A DNA stretch of 64,000 nt, taken from Pleomorphomonas diazotrophica. Lineage in GTDB: Bacteria; Pseudomonadota; Alphaproteobacteria; Rhizobiales; Pleomorphomonadaceae. The stretch spans positions 62,001 through 126,000 of the forward strand of contig NZ_PJNW01000004.1 of assembly GCF_002844595.1 (NCBI RefSeq). The letters are read 5' to 3'. Made by a program: the position numbers and the translations under genes. This document shows positions 17,224 to 28,714 of the stretch, in pieces (the first letter of the stretch is position 1; every line of letters starts with the position of its first letter). The notes under the pieces are model-generated. The model was not told where the DNA came from. It was given only the letters and a program-made list of their open reading frames with translations, and made no database searches.

Positions 17224-17246
17224 TTCTGTGTCGATCAATACAGAAA
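17223..17246. promoter_or_regulatory. Second TetR operator at the MFS transcription start
   Basis: TTTCTGT...ACAGAAA around a GATC core (centre 17234/17235) is a palindrome with two mismatched positions. It resembles the site at 17166-17191 and overlaps the end of the -10. Confidence 0.55.
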
Positions 17247-17442
17247 GGTGCGGCATGCCTTCCGGACATCCGATGCGACCGGCTCTCTTCGCAAACGCCG
17301 GCATCCACCCGCTCGCCTCGGTCGAGACAAGGTGATCTGCCCGCTGACACAATCGGGTCGCCCCTGCAACTAGCTTGCACTCTCATCTGAACGGCCGGCG
17401 GCCGGCAAGCCTTTCCCTCCCCATTCATTGATAGGACCTCCC

Positions 17443-18648
17443 ATGAGCACTCCCGGAAATTCCATTGATCCTCGCGAGGGGCGCGCCCGCTGGGCCGGCG
17501 TTGCCTCGCTGTCGCTCGGCGTGTTCGGTCTCGTCACCGCCGAGTTCCTGCCGGCCAGCCTGCTCACGCCCATGTCGCAGGATCTCGGCGTCAGCCTCGG
17601 CGCGGCCGGACAGTCGGTGACCATGACAGCGGTGGTCGGCGCCGTCGCCGGCCCGGCCATCGTGGTCGGCACCAGCCGCTTCGACCGGCGCCTGACGCTT
17701 CTGGCGCTGACGGCGATGCTGATCCTCTCGAGCTTCATCGCCGCGTTTGCCACCGGGCTGCCGATGTTGCTGCTCGCGCGCGGTCTCCTCGGCATCGGCC
17801 TCGGCGGCTTCTGGGCCATGTCGCTGGCGCTCGCCATGCGCCTCGTGCCGAGCGAGCTGATGCCCCGGGCGATGGCCATCATCATGGGTGGCGTGTCGGT
17901 CGCCACCGTCTGCGCGGCGCCGGTGGGCGCCTGGATCGGAGACGTTCTGGGCTGGCGCTACGCCTTCGGCATCGCCGGCGGGCTCGGCGTGCTGACGCTG
18001 ATCGCCCAGGCGTCGACGCTGCCGGCCATGCCGTCCAACGGCCCCGTCAGCCTCGACACCATGGTCACCGTGCTGCGCCGGCCGGCCATCCGCATCGTGC
18101 TCCTGACCATCCTGCTGGCCGTGGCCGGCCATTTCGCGGGCTTCACCTTCATCCGCCCGTTCCTTGAGGACGTGCCGCAGTTCGGCATAGACGGCGTGTC
18201 GCGCATCCTGCTCGCCTTTGGCATCGGCGGCTTCCTGGGCAACTTCGCCGGCGGCTTCCTGGCCGAACGCAACACGTCGCTGTCGCTCACCCTGGCCGCC
18301 GGCGGCATCGCTATCATGGCCCTTCTGCTCACCTTCGCCGGCGCCTCGCCGGTGGTCGCGGCCGTCGCCACCGCCTTCTGGGGCTTTGCCTTCGGCGCCT
18401 TCCCGGTGGGCGTGCAGAGCTTCGTCAACCAGGCGGCGTCCGACGAACCGGAAAGCGCCGGCGCGCTGATGCTGACCACCTTCCAGATCGCCATCTCCAG
18501 CGGCGCGGTGCTCGGCGGCCTGATCGTCGACAGCGAGGGACCGACCGGCGTGTTCATGTTCGCCGGCCTGTTCGCCCTGACCGGCGCCACGCTGATCGGC
18601 TTCGCTGGCCGGTCCCGGCTGTCCGCCGCCGTGGCGCCCAGCGAGTAA
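17443..18648 (+). CDS. MFS transporter, NepI-like (purine nucleoside/drug exporter family)
   Basis: A 401-residue inner-membrane protein with about 12 helices. The stretches AEFLPASLLTPMSQDLG, AAGQSVTMTAVV and GLGGFWAMSLALAMRLVPSE closely resemble NepI, the E. coli ribonucleoside exporter, within the DHA1 group. A drug-export role is also compatible. The ATG at 17443 follows AGGA; an in-frame TTG 15 bases upstream is less likely. It is controlled by the TetR pair of operators in the preceding gap. Confidence 0.88.
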   Translation: MSTPGNSIDPREGRARWAGVASLSLGVFGLVTAEFLPASLLTPMSQDLGVSLGAAGQSVTMTAVVGAVAGPAIVVGTSRFDRRLTLLALTAMLILSSFIAAFATGLPMLLLARGLLGIGLGGFWAMSLALAMRLVPSELMPRAMAIIMGGVSVATVCAAPVGAWIGDVLGWRYAFGIAGGLGVLTLIAQASTLPAMPSNGPVSLDTMVTVLRRPAIRIVLLTILLAVAGHFAGFTFIRPFLEDVPQFGIDGVSRILLAFGIGGFLGNFAGGFLAERNTSLSLTLAAGGIAIMALLLTFAGASPVVAAVATAFWGFAFGAFPVGVQSFVNQAASDEPESAGALMLTTFQIAISSGAVLGGLIVDSEGPTGVFMFAGLFALTGATLIGFAGRSRLSAAVAPSE

Positions 18649-18667
18649 GCGCCGTTCTGCAGATGTG

Positions 18668-18710
18668 AACGGAGCGCTTGGGGTGTTCACCCGGGCGCTC
18701 CGTTTGCTTT
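18668..18710 (+). terminator. Intrinsic terminator after the MFS gene
   Basis: AACGGAGCGC (18668-18677) pairs perfectly with GCGCTCCGTT (18695-18704). A second internal stem is GGGTG/CACCC, and TGCTTT follows. This ends the MFS transcript and separates it from the methionine operon. Confidence 0.8.
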
Positions 18711-18747
18711 ATCCGTGACGCTTGCCCCTTGCATCACTCCGTCAGTC

Positions 18748-18769
18748 GACATAAACATATCTTTATGTC
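18748..18769. promoter_or_regulatory. SahR-type operator overlapping the sahR start codon
   Basis: GACATAAA (18748-18755) and TTTATGTC (18762-18769) are perfect inverted arms around CATATC. The right arm contains the ATG at 18765. A palindrome at the head of a SAM-cycle operon with an ArsR-type regulator as first gene is what is expected for SahR autoregulation. Confidence 0.65.
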
Positions 18770-19772
18770 TATCATCCGACTGGCCGGGGTGCCGGCAGCT
18801 TCCTTCGATGACGTGGTGTCGGTGCTCCGGAGTGCCGGCGAGCCGACGCGGTTGCGCCTTCTGGCACTCTTGTCGCTCGGCGAGGCGACGGTGAAGGATC
18901 TTACCGAAGTGCTGGCTCAGAGCCAGCCGCGCGTGTCGCGCCATCTCAAGCTTCTGACCGAGGCCGGTCTTGTCGAGCGGCTGCCGGAAGGCGCCTGGGC
19001 CTATTATCGCCTGGTCGACGAGGGGCCGGCCGCCGCGCTGACGCGCACGCTGATCACCAGCATCGACACCTCCGATCCGGCCGTCGAATCCGACCGTCGC
19101 CGGCTCGATGCCATCAAGGCGGCACATGCCGCCGATGCCCAGCGCTATTTTGCCAGGAATGCCGCGAGCTGGGATCGCCTCCGGACGTTGCACGTTGCCG
19201 AACATGACGTGGAGGCGGCGATCCGCGCCGCCGTCGGCGACCGCCCCGTTCACAACATGCTGGACATCGGCACCGGCACCGGCCGCATGCTGACGCTGCT
19301 GTCCGATCGCTACGGCCGCGCCGTCGGCATCGACATGAGCCACGACATGCTCTCCGTCGCCCGGGCCAACCTCGCGGCAGCCGGCATCGACAACGCCCAC
19401 GTTCGCCAGGGCGATGTGACGGCGCTGTCGGTCGGGGCCGGCTTCGATCTGGTGGTGATCCATCAGGTGCTGCATTATCTCGACGATCCGGCGCGGGCCT
19501 TGCGCGAGGCGGCGGCGGCGCTGGCGCCGGGCGGCCGGCTGCTGATCGTCGACTTCGCGCCGCACGACCACGAGTTCCTGCGCGCCGACCACGCCCATCG
19601 CCGGCTCGGCTTCAGCCACGAGCAGATGCGCGGCTGGATCGAGGCGGCCGGCCTTGCCTTCGACAAGGTGCACGACCTGCCGCCTGAGACGGCGGACGGG
19701 TTGACGGTGTCGCTGTTCCTCGCCGCCGACAAGCGGATCGACATCGCCAACGATCTTCAGCGCATCGCCTGA
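18765..19772 (+). CDS. sahR: SahR-type ArsR regulator fused to a methyltransferase-like SAH-sensing domain
   Basis: A 335-residue fusion. Residues about 12-95 are an ArsR winged helix with KDLTEVLAQSQPRVSRHLKLL. Residues about 125-335 are a class I methyltransferase fold with the SAM/SAH motif LDIGTGTGR (166-174). SahR proteins of Proteobacteria are known to repress SAM-cycle genes and to be released by S-adenosylhomocysteine bound in this domain. The following genes are metF and metH, exactly the known core targets. The ATG at 18765 lies in the operator and has no Shine-Dalgarno; a -10-like ACATAAAC sits just upstream, so a leaderless start is plausible. Confidence 0.88.
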   Translation: MSIIRLAGVPAASFDDVVSVLRSAGEPTRLRLLALLSLGEATVKDLTEVLAQSQPRVSRHLKLLTEAGLVERLPEGAWAYYRLVDEGPAAALTRTLITSIDTSDPAVESDRRRLDAIKAAHAADAQRYFARNAASWDRLRTLHVAEHDVEAAIRAAVGDRPVHNMLDIGTGTGRMLTLLSDRYGRAVGIDMSHDMLSVARANLAAAGIDNAHVRQGDVTALSVGAGFDLVVIHQVLHYLDDPARALREAAAALAPGGRLLIVDFAPHDHEFLRADHAHRRLGFSHEQMRGWIEAAGLAFDKVHDLPPETADGLTVSLFLAADKRIDIANDLQRIA

Positions 19773-19800
19773 CACGATACGATTTTCCGGGAATATCACC

Positions 19801-20703
19801 ATGCGGTTCAGTCACAACATCGGCGCCCTCGACCTCGGCGTTTCCTTCGAGTTCTTCCCGCCCAAGACGGAGAAGATGGAAGAGGCGCTGTGGGCGGCGA
19901 TCACCCGGCTGGCACCGCTCGGCCCGCGCTTCGTGTCGGTGACCTATGGCGCCGGCGGCTCGACCCGCGAGCGGACGCATGCCACCGTCGCCCGCATCGT
20001 CCGGGAGACCAACCTGAAGCCGGCCGCCCATCTCACCTGCGTCGGCGCCAGCCGGGCCGAGATCGACGACGTGGTGCGCGGCTATTACGACGCCGGCGTC
20101 CGCCATATCGTGGCGCTCCGGGGCGATCCGGCCGGCGGCCTCGGCACGCGTTATCAGCCGCACCCGGACGGCTATGCCTCGACCCCCGACCTGATCGCCG
20201 GCATCAAGGCGATCGGCGACTTCGAGATCTCGGTGTCGGCCTATCCCGAGCAGCATCCCGAGAGCCCCGATGTCGCCACCGACATCGCCATTTTAAAGCG
20301 CAAGGTCGAAGCCGGCGCCACCCGCGCCATCAGCCAGTTCTTCTTCGACAACGACAAGTTCGAGCGCTATGTCGACCGGGTGCGCGCCGCCGGCATCGAC
20401 GTGCCGATCGTGCCCGGCATCGTGCCGGTGGTGAACTTCGAGCAGTCGGCCTCCTTCGCGAAAAAGGCCGGCACCTCGGTGCCCGCCTGGCTCGCCCACC
20501 GCTTCGAGGGCCTGGAAAACGATCCGGCGACACGCCAACTGGTGGCCGCCGCCGTCTGCGCCGAGCAGGTGATGGACCTGATCGATCGCGGCTTCCGTAA
20601 CTTCCACTTCTACACCATGAACCGCGCCGACCTCGTGTACGCCATCTGTCACATGATGGGCCTTCGGGCGAAGACCGAACCCGCCGTCGCCGTCCCCGCC
20701 TGA
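19801..20703 (+). CDS. metF: 5,10-methylenetetrahydrofolate reductase
   Basis: A 300-residue FAD-dependent enzyme that makes 5-methyltetrahydrofolate, the methyl donor for MetH. Family marks are the N-terminal [18 protein letters not shown], the catalytic-site region HLTCVG, ALRGDP and AISQFFFDN. The length is standard. It follows sahR by 28 bases and precedes the homocysteine-binding part of MetH by 29 bases, so the three are one operon. Confidence 0.96.
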   Translation: MRFSHNIGALDLGVSFEFFPPKTEKMEEALWAAITRLAPLGPRFVSVTYGAGGSTRERTHATVARIVRETNLKPAAHLTCVGASRAEIDDVVRGYYDAGVRHIVALRGDPAGGLGTRYQPHPDGYASTPDLIAGIKAIGDFEISVSAYPEQHPESPDVATDIAILKRKVEAGATRAISQFFFDNDKFERYVDRVRAAGIDVPIVPGIVPVVNFEQSASFAKKAGTSVPAWLAHRFEGLENDPATRQLVAAAVCAEQVMDLIDRGFRNFHFYTMNRADLVYAICHMMGLRAKTEPAVAVPA

Positions 20704-20732
20704 CATCAAATCGATCACCAAGGAGAAAACCG

Positions 20733-21800
20733 ATGACCGAGATCTCTCCGACCGAACGCCGCCTGCGCGAGCTGGCCTCGCAGCGAATCCTGGTGATCGA
20801 CGGCGCCATGGGCACGATGATCCAGCGCTTCAAGCTGTCCGAGGCCGACTTCCGAGGTGAGCGCTTCAAGGACTGGCACAAGGACCTCAAGGGCAACAAC
20901 GACCTGTTGTCGATCACCCGTCCCGACGTGATCTTCGACATCCACAGCCAGTATCTTGAGGCCGGCGCCGACATCCTGGAGACCAATACCTTCTCCTCGA
21001 CCTTCGTCGCCCAGGCCGACTACGGCATGGAGGAGCTCGCCTACGAGCTGAACCTCGAATCCGCCCGCATCGCCCGCCGCGCCGCCGACGCCTATACGGC
21101 CAAGGACCCCGACAAGCCGCGCTTCGTCGCCGGCGCCCTCGGACCGACCAACCGAACCGCGTCGATCTCGCCTGACGTCAACAACCCCGGCTTCCGCGCC
21201 ATCACCTTCGACGAGCTGCGCCGCGCCTATGCAGAGGCGGTGCGCGGCCAGATCGACGGCGGCGCCGACATCATCATGATCGAGACGGTGTTCGACACGC
21301 TGAACGCCAAGGCGGCGCTGTTTGCCACCGAGGAGGTGTTCGAGGAAAAGGGCGTCAGGCTGCCGGTCTCGGTGTCCGGCACCATCACCGACCTCTCGGG
21401 CCGCACGCTGTCCGGCCAGACGGCCGAGGCCTTCTGGTATTCGGTGCGCCACGCCGGGCTGCTCTCCATCGGCCTCAACTGCGCGCTGGGCGCCCGCGAG
21501 ATGCGCGCCCATATCGCCGATCTCTCGCGCGTCTCCGACACGCTGATCTGCGCCTATCCCAACGCCGGCCTGCCCAATGAGTTCGGCGAGTATGACGAGA
21601 GCCCCGAGGCGATGGCGGCGCTGGTCGGCGAGTTCGCCCGCTCCGGCCTGGTCAACATCGTCGGCGGCTGCTGCGGCACCACGCCGCCGCACATCAAGGC
21701 GATCGCCGAGGCGGTAAAGGGCCTGCCGCCGCGCGTGCCGCCTGAGATCGACCCGCGCATGCGCCTCTCCGGCCTCGAGCCGACGGTGATCGGGGCATGA
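20733..21800 (+). CDS. metH: Methionine synthase, homocysteine-binding part (split MetH, part 1)
   Basis: A 355-residue protein equal to module 1 of cobalamin-dependent methionine synthase. It starts in [12 protein letters not shown] and carries the zinc ligands Cys250 (LNCALGA) and Cys313-Cys314 (GGCCGTTP). It ends at [11 protein letters not shown], which in single-chain MetH is the linker just before the folate module. The remaining modules are encoded at 22771-25455. No frameshift is needed: this part has its own stop at a domain boundary. The two parts are separated by 970 bases that hold a toxin-antitoxin pair. A stand-alone homocysteine module must dock with part 2 to work. Confidence 0.93.
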   Translation: MTEISPTERRLRELASQRILVIDGAMGTMIQRFKLSEADFRGERFKDWHKDLKGNNDLLSITRPDVIFDIHSQYLEAGADILETNTFSSTFVAQADYGMEELAYELNLESARIARRAADAYTAKDPDKPRFVAGALGPTNRTASISPDVNNPGFRAITFDELRRAYAEAVRGQIDGGADIIMIETVFDTLNAKAALFATEEVFEEKGVRLPVSVSGTITDLSGRTLSGQTAEAFWYSVRHAGLLSIGLNCALGAREMRAHIADLSRVSDTLICAYPNAGLPNEFGEYDESPEAMAALVGEFARSGLVNIVGGCCGTTPPHIKAIAEAVKGLPPRVPPEIDPRMRLSGLEPTVIGA

Positions 21801-21821
21801 TGGGGTTGTATGGGGTATGCA

Positions 21822-21851
21822 AGAGGGTATATGGTGGGATTATGACCCTCT
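21822..21851. promoter_or_regulatory. Inverted repeat upstream of the antitoxin gene
   Basis: AGAGGGT (21822-21828) and ACCCTCT (21845-21851) are perfect 7-base arms separated by 16 bases, just before the GGAGG ribosome-binding site of the antitoxin. The spacer is AT-richer than its surroundings and could hold the -10. It is a likely autoregulatory operator of the toxin-antitoxin pair. Confidence 0.5.
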
Positions 21852-21865
21852 GACGGAGGCCTGCC

Positions 21866-22312
21866 ATGGCTCAGGTTCAAGTTCGCGACTTTGCCCTCTG
21901 GATCAAGCACATCCACGGCGACGAAGTGCTGGCGGCGAAGCTGGATAGACTTCGCCCCGATGAAGTTGTTCGCCTCAAGGTGGACGGCCGAGTGGGCGCT
22001 TGGCGCAAGATGAGCGCCTACAAGTCCTCCGGCCGGCCGACTCCCGGCCTATCCCCCTTGGGAGAAATGCGGGCTTACTGGAAGGAACTCTTCAGGCAGT
22101 CCAAGGGTGACGCGGTCGCCACGATCGAGCTGGTGGCTGACGAGGCGGCTCCCGTTGCCGGTAACGATGCCGTGCCTGCCATTGAGTGGCCTGATGAAGC
22201 CAATCGCGTGGCGGCTCTTGCGGCTCTCAGAGACTTCAGGAACGCCGGCTATCGGTCGGACGGTACGCCCTACGGCAAGCGCGACGACTGGTATGCTGAG
22301 GACGGCAGATGA
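21866..22312 (+). CDS. Putative antitoxin of a PIN-toxin pair
   Basis: A 148-residue protein with no family that I recognise with confidence. The N-terminal part reads [20 protein letters not shown], followed by [20 protein letters not shown]; an acidic middle region follows; the C-terminal 50 residues contain [17 protein letters not shown]. Its stop overlaps the start of the PIN-domain gene by 4 bases (ATGA, 22309-22312), the standard antitoxin-first arrangement, and it has its own GGAGG and an upstream inverted repeat. The antitoxin role is inferred from context alone. Confidence 0.65.
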   Translation: MAQVQVRDFALWIKHIHGDEVLAAKLDRLRPDEVVRLKVDGRVGAWRKMSAYKSSGRPTPGLSPLGEMRAYWKELFRQSKGDAVATIELVADEAAPVAGNDAVPAIEWPDEANRVAALAALRDFRNAGYRSDGTPYGKRDDWYAEDGR

Positions 22313-22758
22313 GCATCACGCTTGATACCACCACACTGGTCTACGTCTTCGATTTTCGGTATTCAGAAAAAAGAGAAACCGCGTCTCGTATTTTTGATCG
22401 TCTTGCGTCGATGCAGGCTCCGCTCGGTCTTCAAATATGCGGCGAATTCTACCGCGCAGCTACGCGAAAGCTGAAAGTCTCTCCATGGGATGCCGCGCAG
22501 CATTCGCGCAATCTCATGGCTTCTTTCCCCGTTTTTGCCTCCACTCCGGCGACGACTTTGCGGGCTTTGGCGGAAGCCGCTGCCGGCCGCCTGTCCTTCT
22601 GGGATGCAAATTTGCTCGCCGCGGCAGAAGCTATCGGCTGCACGCATATCCTTTCCGAGGACATGGGCGACGGCTTCCGCCTCGGCCGCCTCGAAGTGGT
22701 CAACCCATTTTCCGGCGAGGGGCTCAGCCCCCGCGCCCGCGCCCTTCTCGATCTCTGA
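22309..22758 (+). CDS. PIN-domain RNase toxin (VapC-like)
   Basis: A 149-residue PIN-domain protein with the acidic metal-binding set in place: Asp6 (TLDTTT), Glu46 (CGEFYR), Asp99 (SFWDANLL) and Glu117-Asp118 (ILSEDMGDG). VapC-type toxins cleave tRNA or rRNA. The first half of the gene is visibly less GC-rich than the flanking met genes, which suggests acquisition. It ends 12 bases before MetH part 2, so it is transcribed within the met operon. Confidence 0.85.
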   Translation: MSITLDTTTLVYVFDFRYSEKRETASRIFDRLASMQAPLGLQICGEFYRAATRKLKVSPWDAAQHSRNLMASFPVFASTPATTLRALAEAAAGRLSFWDANLLAAAEAIGCTHILSEDMGDGFRLGRLEVVNPFSGEGLSPRARALLDL

Positions 22759-22770
22759 AAAGGTCATTTC

Positions 22771-25455
<2,685 letters not shown>

Positions 25456-25507
25456 GCCTGTCTCGACCGCGGCTCTGTTGATGCGAAGAAGGGTGGCCGG
25501 CCGCGCT

Positions 25508-26359
25508 TCAGAACTGGTAGCCGAGCACCAGCATGGACTTGGAGACGAACTTGCGTTCGACGATGGGGCTGTCGGCGGCGTCGCCCATCAGGAAATCGAC
25601 GCTCTGCTCGCCCTTCACGAACCAGTTCTCATTGATCAGGTAGGTGGCGGAGGCGGAGACGCCCACGCTCTTGAGCCCGGCTCCAGCATCGTACCGCGCG
25701 TGGCCGGAGCGGCTCGACTGCATGGCGTCGACGCCGAAATAGGCCTGCATGTAGTTCTCGTCGGCTACGGTCAGGGAGGCTTCGCCGCCGAGGATCAGGC
25801 TGTCGGTCAGCTTGTGGGTGACGGAAACGCCAGCCGTGGCCGTCAGTCCGTCGCTGCCGCCGATGGTCTTCTCGGCTTCGAGGAAGAAGTCGGCCGGGCC
25901 GAAGCTGTAGGTGGCGGTACCGCCGACGGTGGCGCCGAAATCGATGTCGCCCATGCCCCGCAGCCTATCGGCATCGCCTTCGCTACGGCCGGTGTCGTAG
26001 CCGACCTTCAGGTCGAAGGTCGCCGGGCCGATTTCATAGGCTCTCACCGAGATGCCGGTGGGATCGAGCGTCAGCCAGTCGTAGGGCTGGATCGAGATAT
26101 AGGGAAGCGGCGAGACCGTGAACTTCTTGCCGCCCTCGTACTCGGGTTCAAACGACGCTCCGGCACCGACCACCACATGCCAGTCGTGCATGAGGCTCCA
26201 TGCGGCATCGATCCGGGAGCGGGGCGGGGCGGTGGCGACGGACAGGTCCGGCTCGATCAAGTCGGATGCCCGGACGGCGTCGGACCAGAGAAGGCCGGAT
26301 AGGGCGGCGGCGCTCAGGAGCGGCAGGCGAAGAACGAGTTTGCGGTTGGCGGCGAGCAT
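25508..26359 (-). CDS. MipA/OmpV-family outer-membrane protein
   Basis: A 283-residue beta-barrel protein with a signal peptide of about 34 residues (cleavage near AVRA). The mature part starts with acidic sequence and then VVVGAGASFEPEYEGG, and the chain ends MLVLGYQF with a C-terminal Phe, as required for barrel insertion. The ATG at 26359 is chosen because it follows GGAG and begins the signal peptide; the longer open frame upstream is not protein-like. It is divergent from a two-component system, the usual neighbour for this family. Its function in the membrane is not established; scaffold and porin roles have been proposed for relatives. Confidence 0.88.
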   Translation of the reverse strand: MLAANRKLVLRLPLLSAAALSGLLWSDAVRASDLIEPDLSVATAPPRSRIDAAWSLMHDWHVVVGAGASFEPEYEGGKKFTVSPLPYISIQPYDWLTLDPTGISVRAYEIGPATFDLKVGYDTGRSEGDADRLRGMGDIDFGATVGGTATYSFGPADFFLEAEKTIGGSDGLTATAGVSVTHKLTDSLILGGEASLTVADENYMQAYFGVDAMQSSRSGHARYDAGAGLKSVGVSASATYLINENWFVKGEQSVDFLMGDAADSPIVERKFVSKSMLVLGYQF

Positions 26360-26448
26360 AGTGACTCCAAAAACTACCGCGCGTCTCCACCGTCCGGAGA
26401 TCGCGCCACCCGCAAAAACTGCCATATGGCACAAGGCATGAGTGTGGT

Positions 26449-26508
26449 GAAATGTTAAGTCTTGTTGCAGAGGAGACGGCGATCCTTCGTAATATTTCTT
26501 AACATTTC
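26449..26508. promoter_or_regulatory. Response-regulator sites between mipA-type gene and two-component genes
   Basis: GAAATGTTAAG (26449-26459) and CTTAACATTTC (26498-26508) are a perfect 11-base inverted repeat 38 bases apart. The right copy forms a 10-bp-period direct repeat with AATATTTC (26491-26498), the pattern bound by OmpR-type regulators. One site faces each divergent gene. A separate palindrome TGCCATATGGCA lies at 26420-26431. Confidence 0.6.
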
Positions 26509-26556
26509 GGCTGGACCGAGCATGATAGAAGAGCGAGCCACGACGGAGACCTCGGG

Positions 26557-27303
26557 TTGACTGCAATCGCCAGCCAGAAAACCTCTACGACGCCGCGGGT
26601 CCTGATTGTCGAGGATGACCGGCAGATCGCCGAGATGCTGCGGGAAAGCCTGGCCGAGCAGAGCATGGCGGTGGAGATTGCCGGCGATGGACGGGCGATG
26701 GACGAGCATATGCGCGCCTCGTCCTTCGATCTGATCGTGCTCGACATCATGCTGCCCGGCGAGGATGGCCTCAGCATCTGCCGGCGTCTCAGGGCGAAAG
26801 GCAACCTTCCCATCCTGATGCTCACCTCGCTTGGGGACGACATCGATCGCATCCTGGGGCTGGAACTCGGGGCAGATGATTACGTCACCAAGCCCTTCGT
26901 GCTGCGCGAGCTGGTGGCCCGCATCAAGGGATTGCTGCGCAGGGCTGCCTATGAGGCCGGACCGGAGCCGCCCCGGTCACGCTTCATCCGCTTCGAGGGC
27001 TGGACGATCGACATGATCAAGCGGCAGGTCCACGACGCCGCCGGCGCCAGGGTGGCGATGACGACGCATGAACTCGATCTTCTGGTCGCCTTTTGCCGCA
27101 ACGCCGGTCGCACGCTCACTCGGGAACAACTCCTTGCGGCAACGCACGCCGGCCTCGCCGGGCCGACCGAAAGAAGCGTCGATGTCCACATCCGCCGCCT
27201 TCGGCAAAAGATGGAATCGGACCCGCGCAACCCCGTCTTGATCAGAACTGTGCGCCTGGGCGGCTACATGTTCACGGCACGCGTGGAAGAGAGCCATGAC
27301 TAG
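26557..27303 (+). CDS. OmpR-family response regulator (first two-component system)
   Basis: A 248-residue regulator. The receiver domain has Asp63 as phosphoacceptor (VLDIMLPGEDG) and Lys in VTKPF. The C-terminal winged helix includes ERSVDVHIRRLRQKM and GGYMF. The start is a TTG at 26557 with GGAG upstream; no in-frame ATG precedes the receiver. It overlaps the histidine kinase gene by 8 bases and is divergent from the mipA-type gene, with inverted sites between them. Confidence 0.9.
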   Translation: MTAIASQKTSTTPRVLIVEDDRQIAEMLRESLAEQSMAVEIAGDGRAMDEHMRASSFDLIVLDIMLPGEDGLSICRRLRAKGNLPILMLTSLGDDIDRILGLELGADDYVTKPFVLRELVARIKGLLRRAAYEAGPEPPRSRFIRFEGWTIDMIKRQVHDAAGARVAMTTHELDLLVAFCRNAGRTLTREQLLAATHAGLAGPTERSVDVHIRRLRQKMESDPRNPVLIRTVRLGGYMFTARVEESHD

Positions 27304-28651
27304 GCTTCCGAGTTGGCCGAAGGCGACCATCCGCCAGCAGTTGACAGTCATCATTCTGGTCGCCCTGGCGATGATCCTGGTCGTCGGCAACCGGATGGAA
27401 AGCTGGGTGAAGGACGTTTACGCCATTTCCGACCTCGAAGATCTTGCCGACAGGCTGGATACGATCGCCCGTGTCCTCGCCACGGCATCGCCCGACGATC
27501 GGCAGATCATCATGGGCCATGCGCGGGCCGCCGGATGGGATATCACCCTCGCTCCGATGTCGACGACGAACGCCTTCACCCACTCGTCGAGCGAGCAGAA
27601 CTCGCTGATCGCCTTGACCGACTGGCTGTTTCCGCCGGACAACGATCCGCCGCTCGGCGGCTGGCAGACCTTTCTGAACGATCGTCGGGTTGTCGCCGCC
27701 AAGGTGGACGACGCGACGATCGTCATGACCCTGTCTTTGCCGGAACCGATCGTAACCAGCGATTTCCTGGGGCGGGGGCCGCATTTCCTGCTGGCCTTCG
27801 TGGTCCTCGCGGGCTTGTTTTCCGTGTTTGCCGTGAGGGCCATCACAGCGCCCATACAAAAGATCGTCGAGGCTGCCAAACGGACCGACATCCATACGGG
27901 CGCAGTCGTTTTCGAGGAAAAGGGCACCGTCGAGATCGTGACGCTTGCCCGCGCGCTGAACGGCATGCGGCGGCGCATCAAGCTGATGATGGATGCCCGG
28001 ACGCGCATGCTGCGGGGAATCGGCCATGACCTCAGGACGCCGCTGACCCGGATGAAGATGAAAGTGGAGCGCATGCCGGACTGTTCCGAGAAAGAGGCGC
28101 TCATCGCCGATATCGACCGCATCGACGGCATGTTGACGGAAACCCTGACCTATCTCAGGAACGATTATGCGACCGAACCGCTGGAGCTGGTGAATGTCGC
28201 CAGCGTTCTCCAGACGATCTGCAGCGAGTTCAGCGATCTCGGCCATGCCGTCAGATATGACGGACCCAACAAGCTGAACGCCGAGTGCCGGCCGGTCTCC
28301 CTGACCCGCGCCGTGACCAACCTTTGCGACAATGCCGTAAAGGTCGCCCGGACGGTGGTGGTCAGGCTCTCCGAAGCGCCGGATGCCCTGGTGATCGCCG
28401 TGGATGACGACGGGCCCGGCATTCCGCAGGACTATCGGGAACGCGTCCTGGAGCCCTTCTTCAAGGTGGACGGAGCGCGCCAGGGCTCCAGAGAGGGCCT
28501 TGGGCTGGGGCTGTCCATCGTGGCCGACATTGCCCGCCTTCACGACGGCCGGCTCGACCTGTTGCCCCGGCAGCCGCACGGTCTCAGCGCGCGCATCAGC
28601 CTGCCGCGAACGAGCCCGTCGTCGGGCCAGGAAAATCCCGCTGCACGCTGA
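27296..28651 (+). CDS. Sensor histidine kinase (first two-component system)
   Basis: A 451-residue membrane kinase. One helix lies near residues 15-32, a periplasmic sensor region follows, a second helix is near 160-180, and then a HAMP linker. The phosphoacceptor is His244 in GIGHDLRTPLTRMK. The ATPase domain shows the N box NLCDNAVK, the G1 box DDDGPGIP and GLGLGLSIV. It is translationally coupled to the regulator before it. Similar to EnvZ/BaeS-type kinases; the signal is unknown. Confidence 0.9.
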   Translation: MTRLPSWPKATIRQQLTVIILVALAMILVVGNRMESWVKDVYAISDLEDLADRLDTIARVLATASPDDRQIIMGHARAAGWDITLAPMSTTNAFTHSSSEQNSLIALTDWLFPPDNDPPLGGWQTFLNDRRVVAAKVDDATIVMTLSLPEPIVTSDFLGRGPHFLLAFVVLAGLFSVFAVRAITAPIQKIVEAAKRTDIHTGAVVFEEKGTVEIVTLARALNGMRRRIKLMMDARTRMLRGIGHDLRTPLTRMKMKVERMPDCSEKEALIADIDRIDGMLTETLTYLRNDYATEPLELVNVASVLQTICSEFSDLGHAVRYDGPNKLNAECRPVSLTRAVTNLCDNAVKVARTVVVRLSEAPDALVIAVDDDGPGIPQDYRERVLEPFFKVDGARQGSREGLGLGLSIVADIARLHDGRLDLLPRQPHGLSARISLPRTSPSSGQENPAAR

Positions 28652-28714
28652 TCCTTCTCAGGGTTGGTCAAAGCTTGTTCAGCAGTTGGAGCTTAGGGTT
28701 CGTTTGGAGTGATC

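Noticed and set aside
19773-19800. SAM or cobalamin riboswitch ahead of metF/metH
   Set aside because: The gaps in this operon are only 28-29 bases, and the 65-base gap before the antitoxin has no such fold. Control by the SahR operator explains the context.
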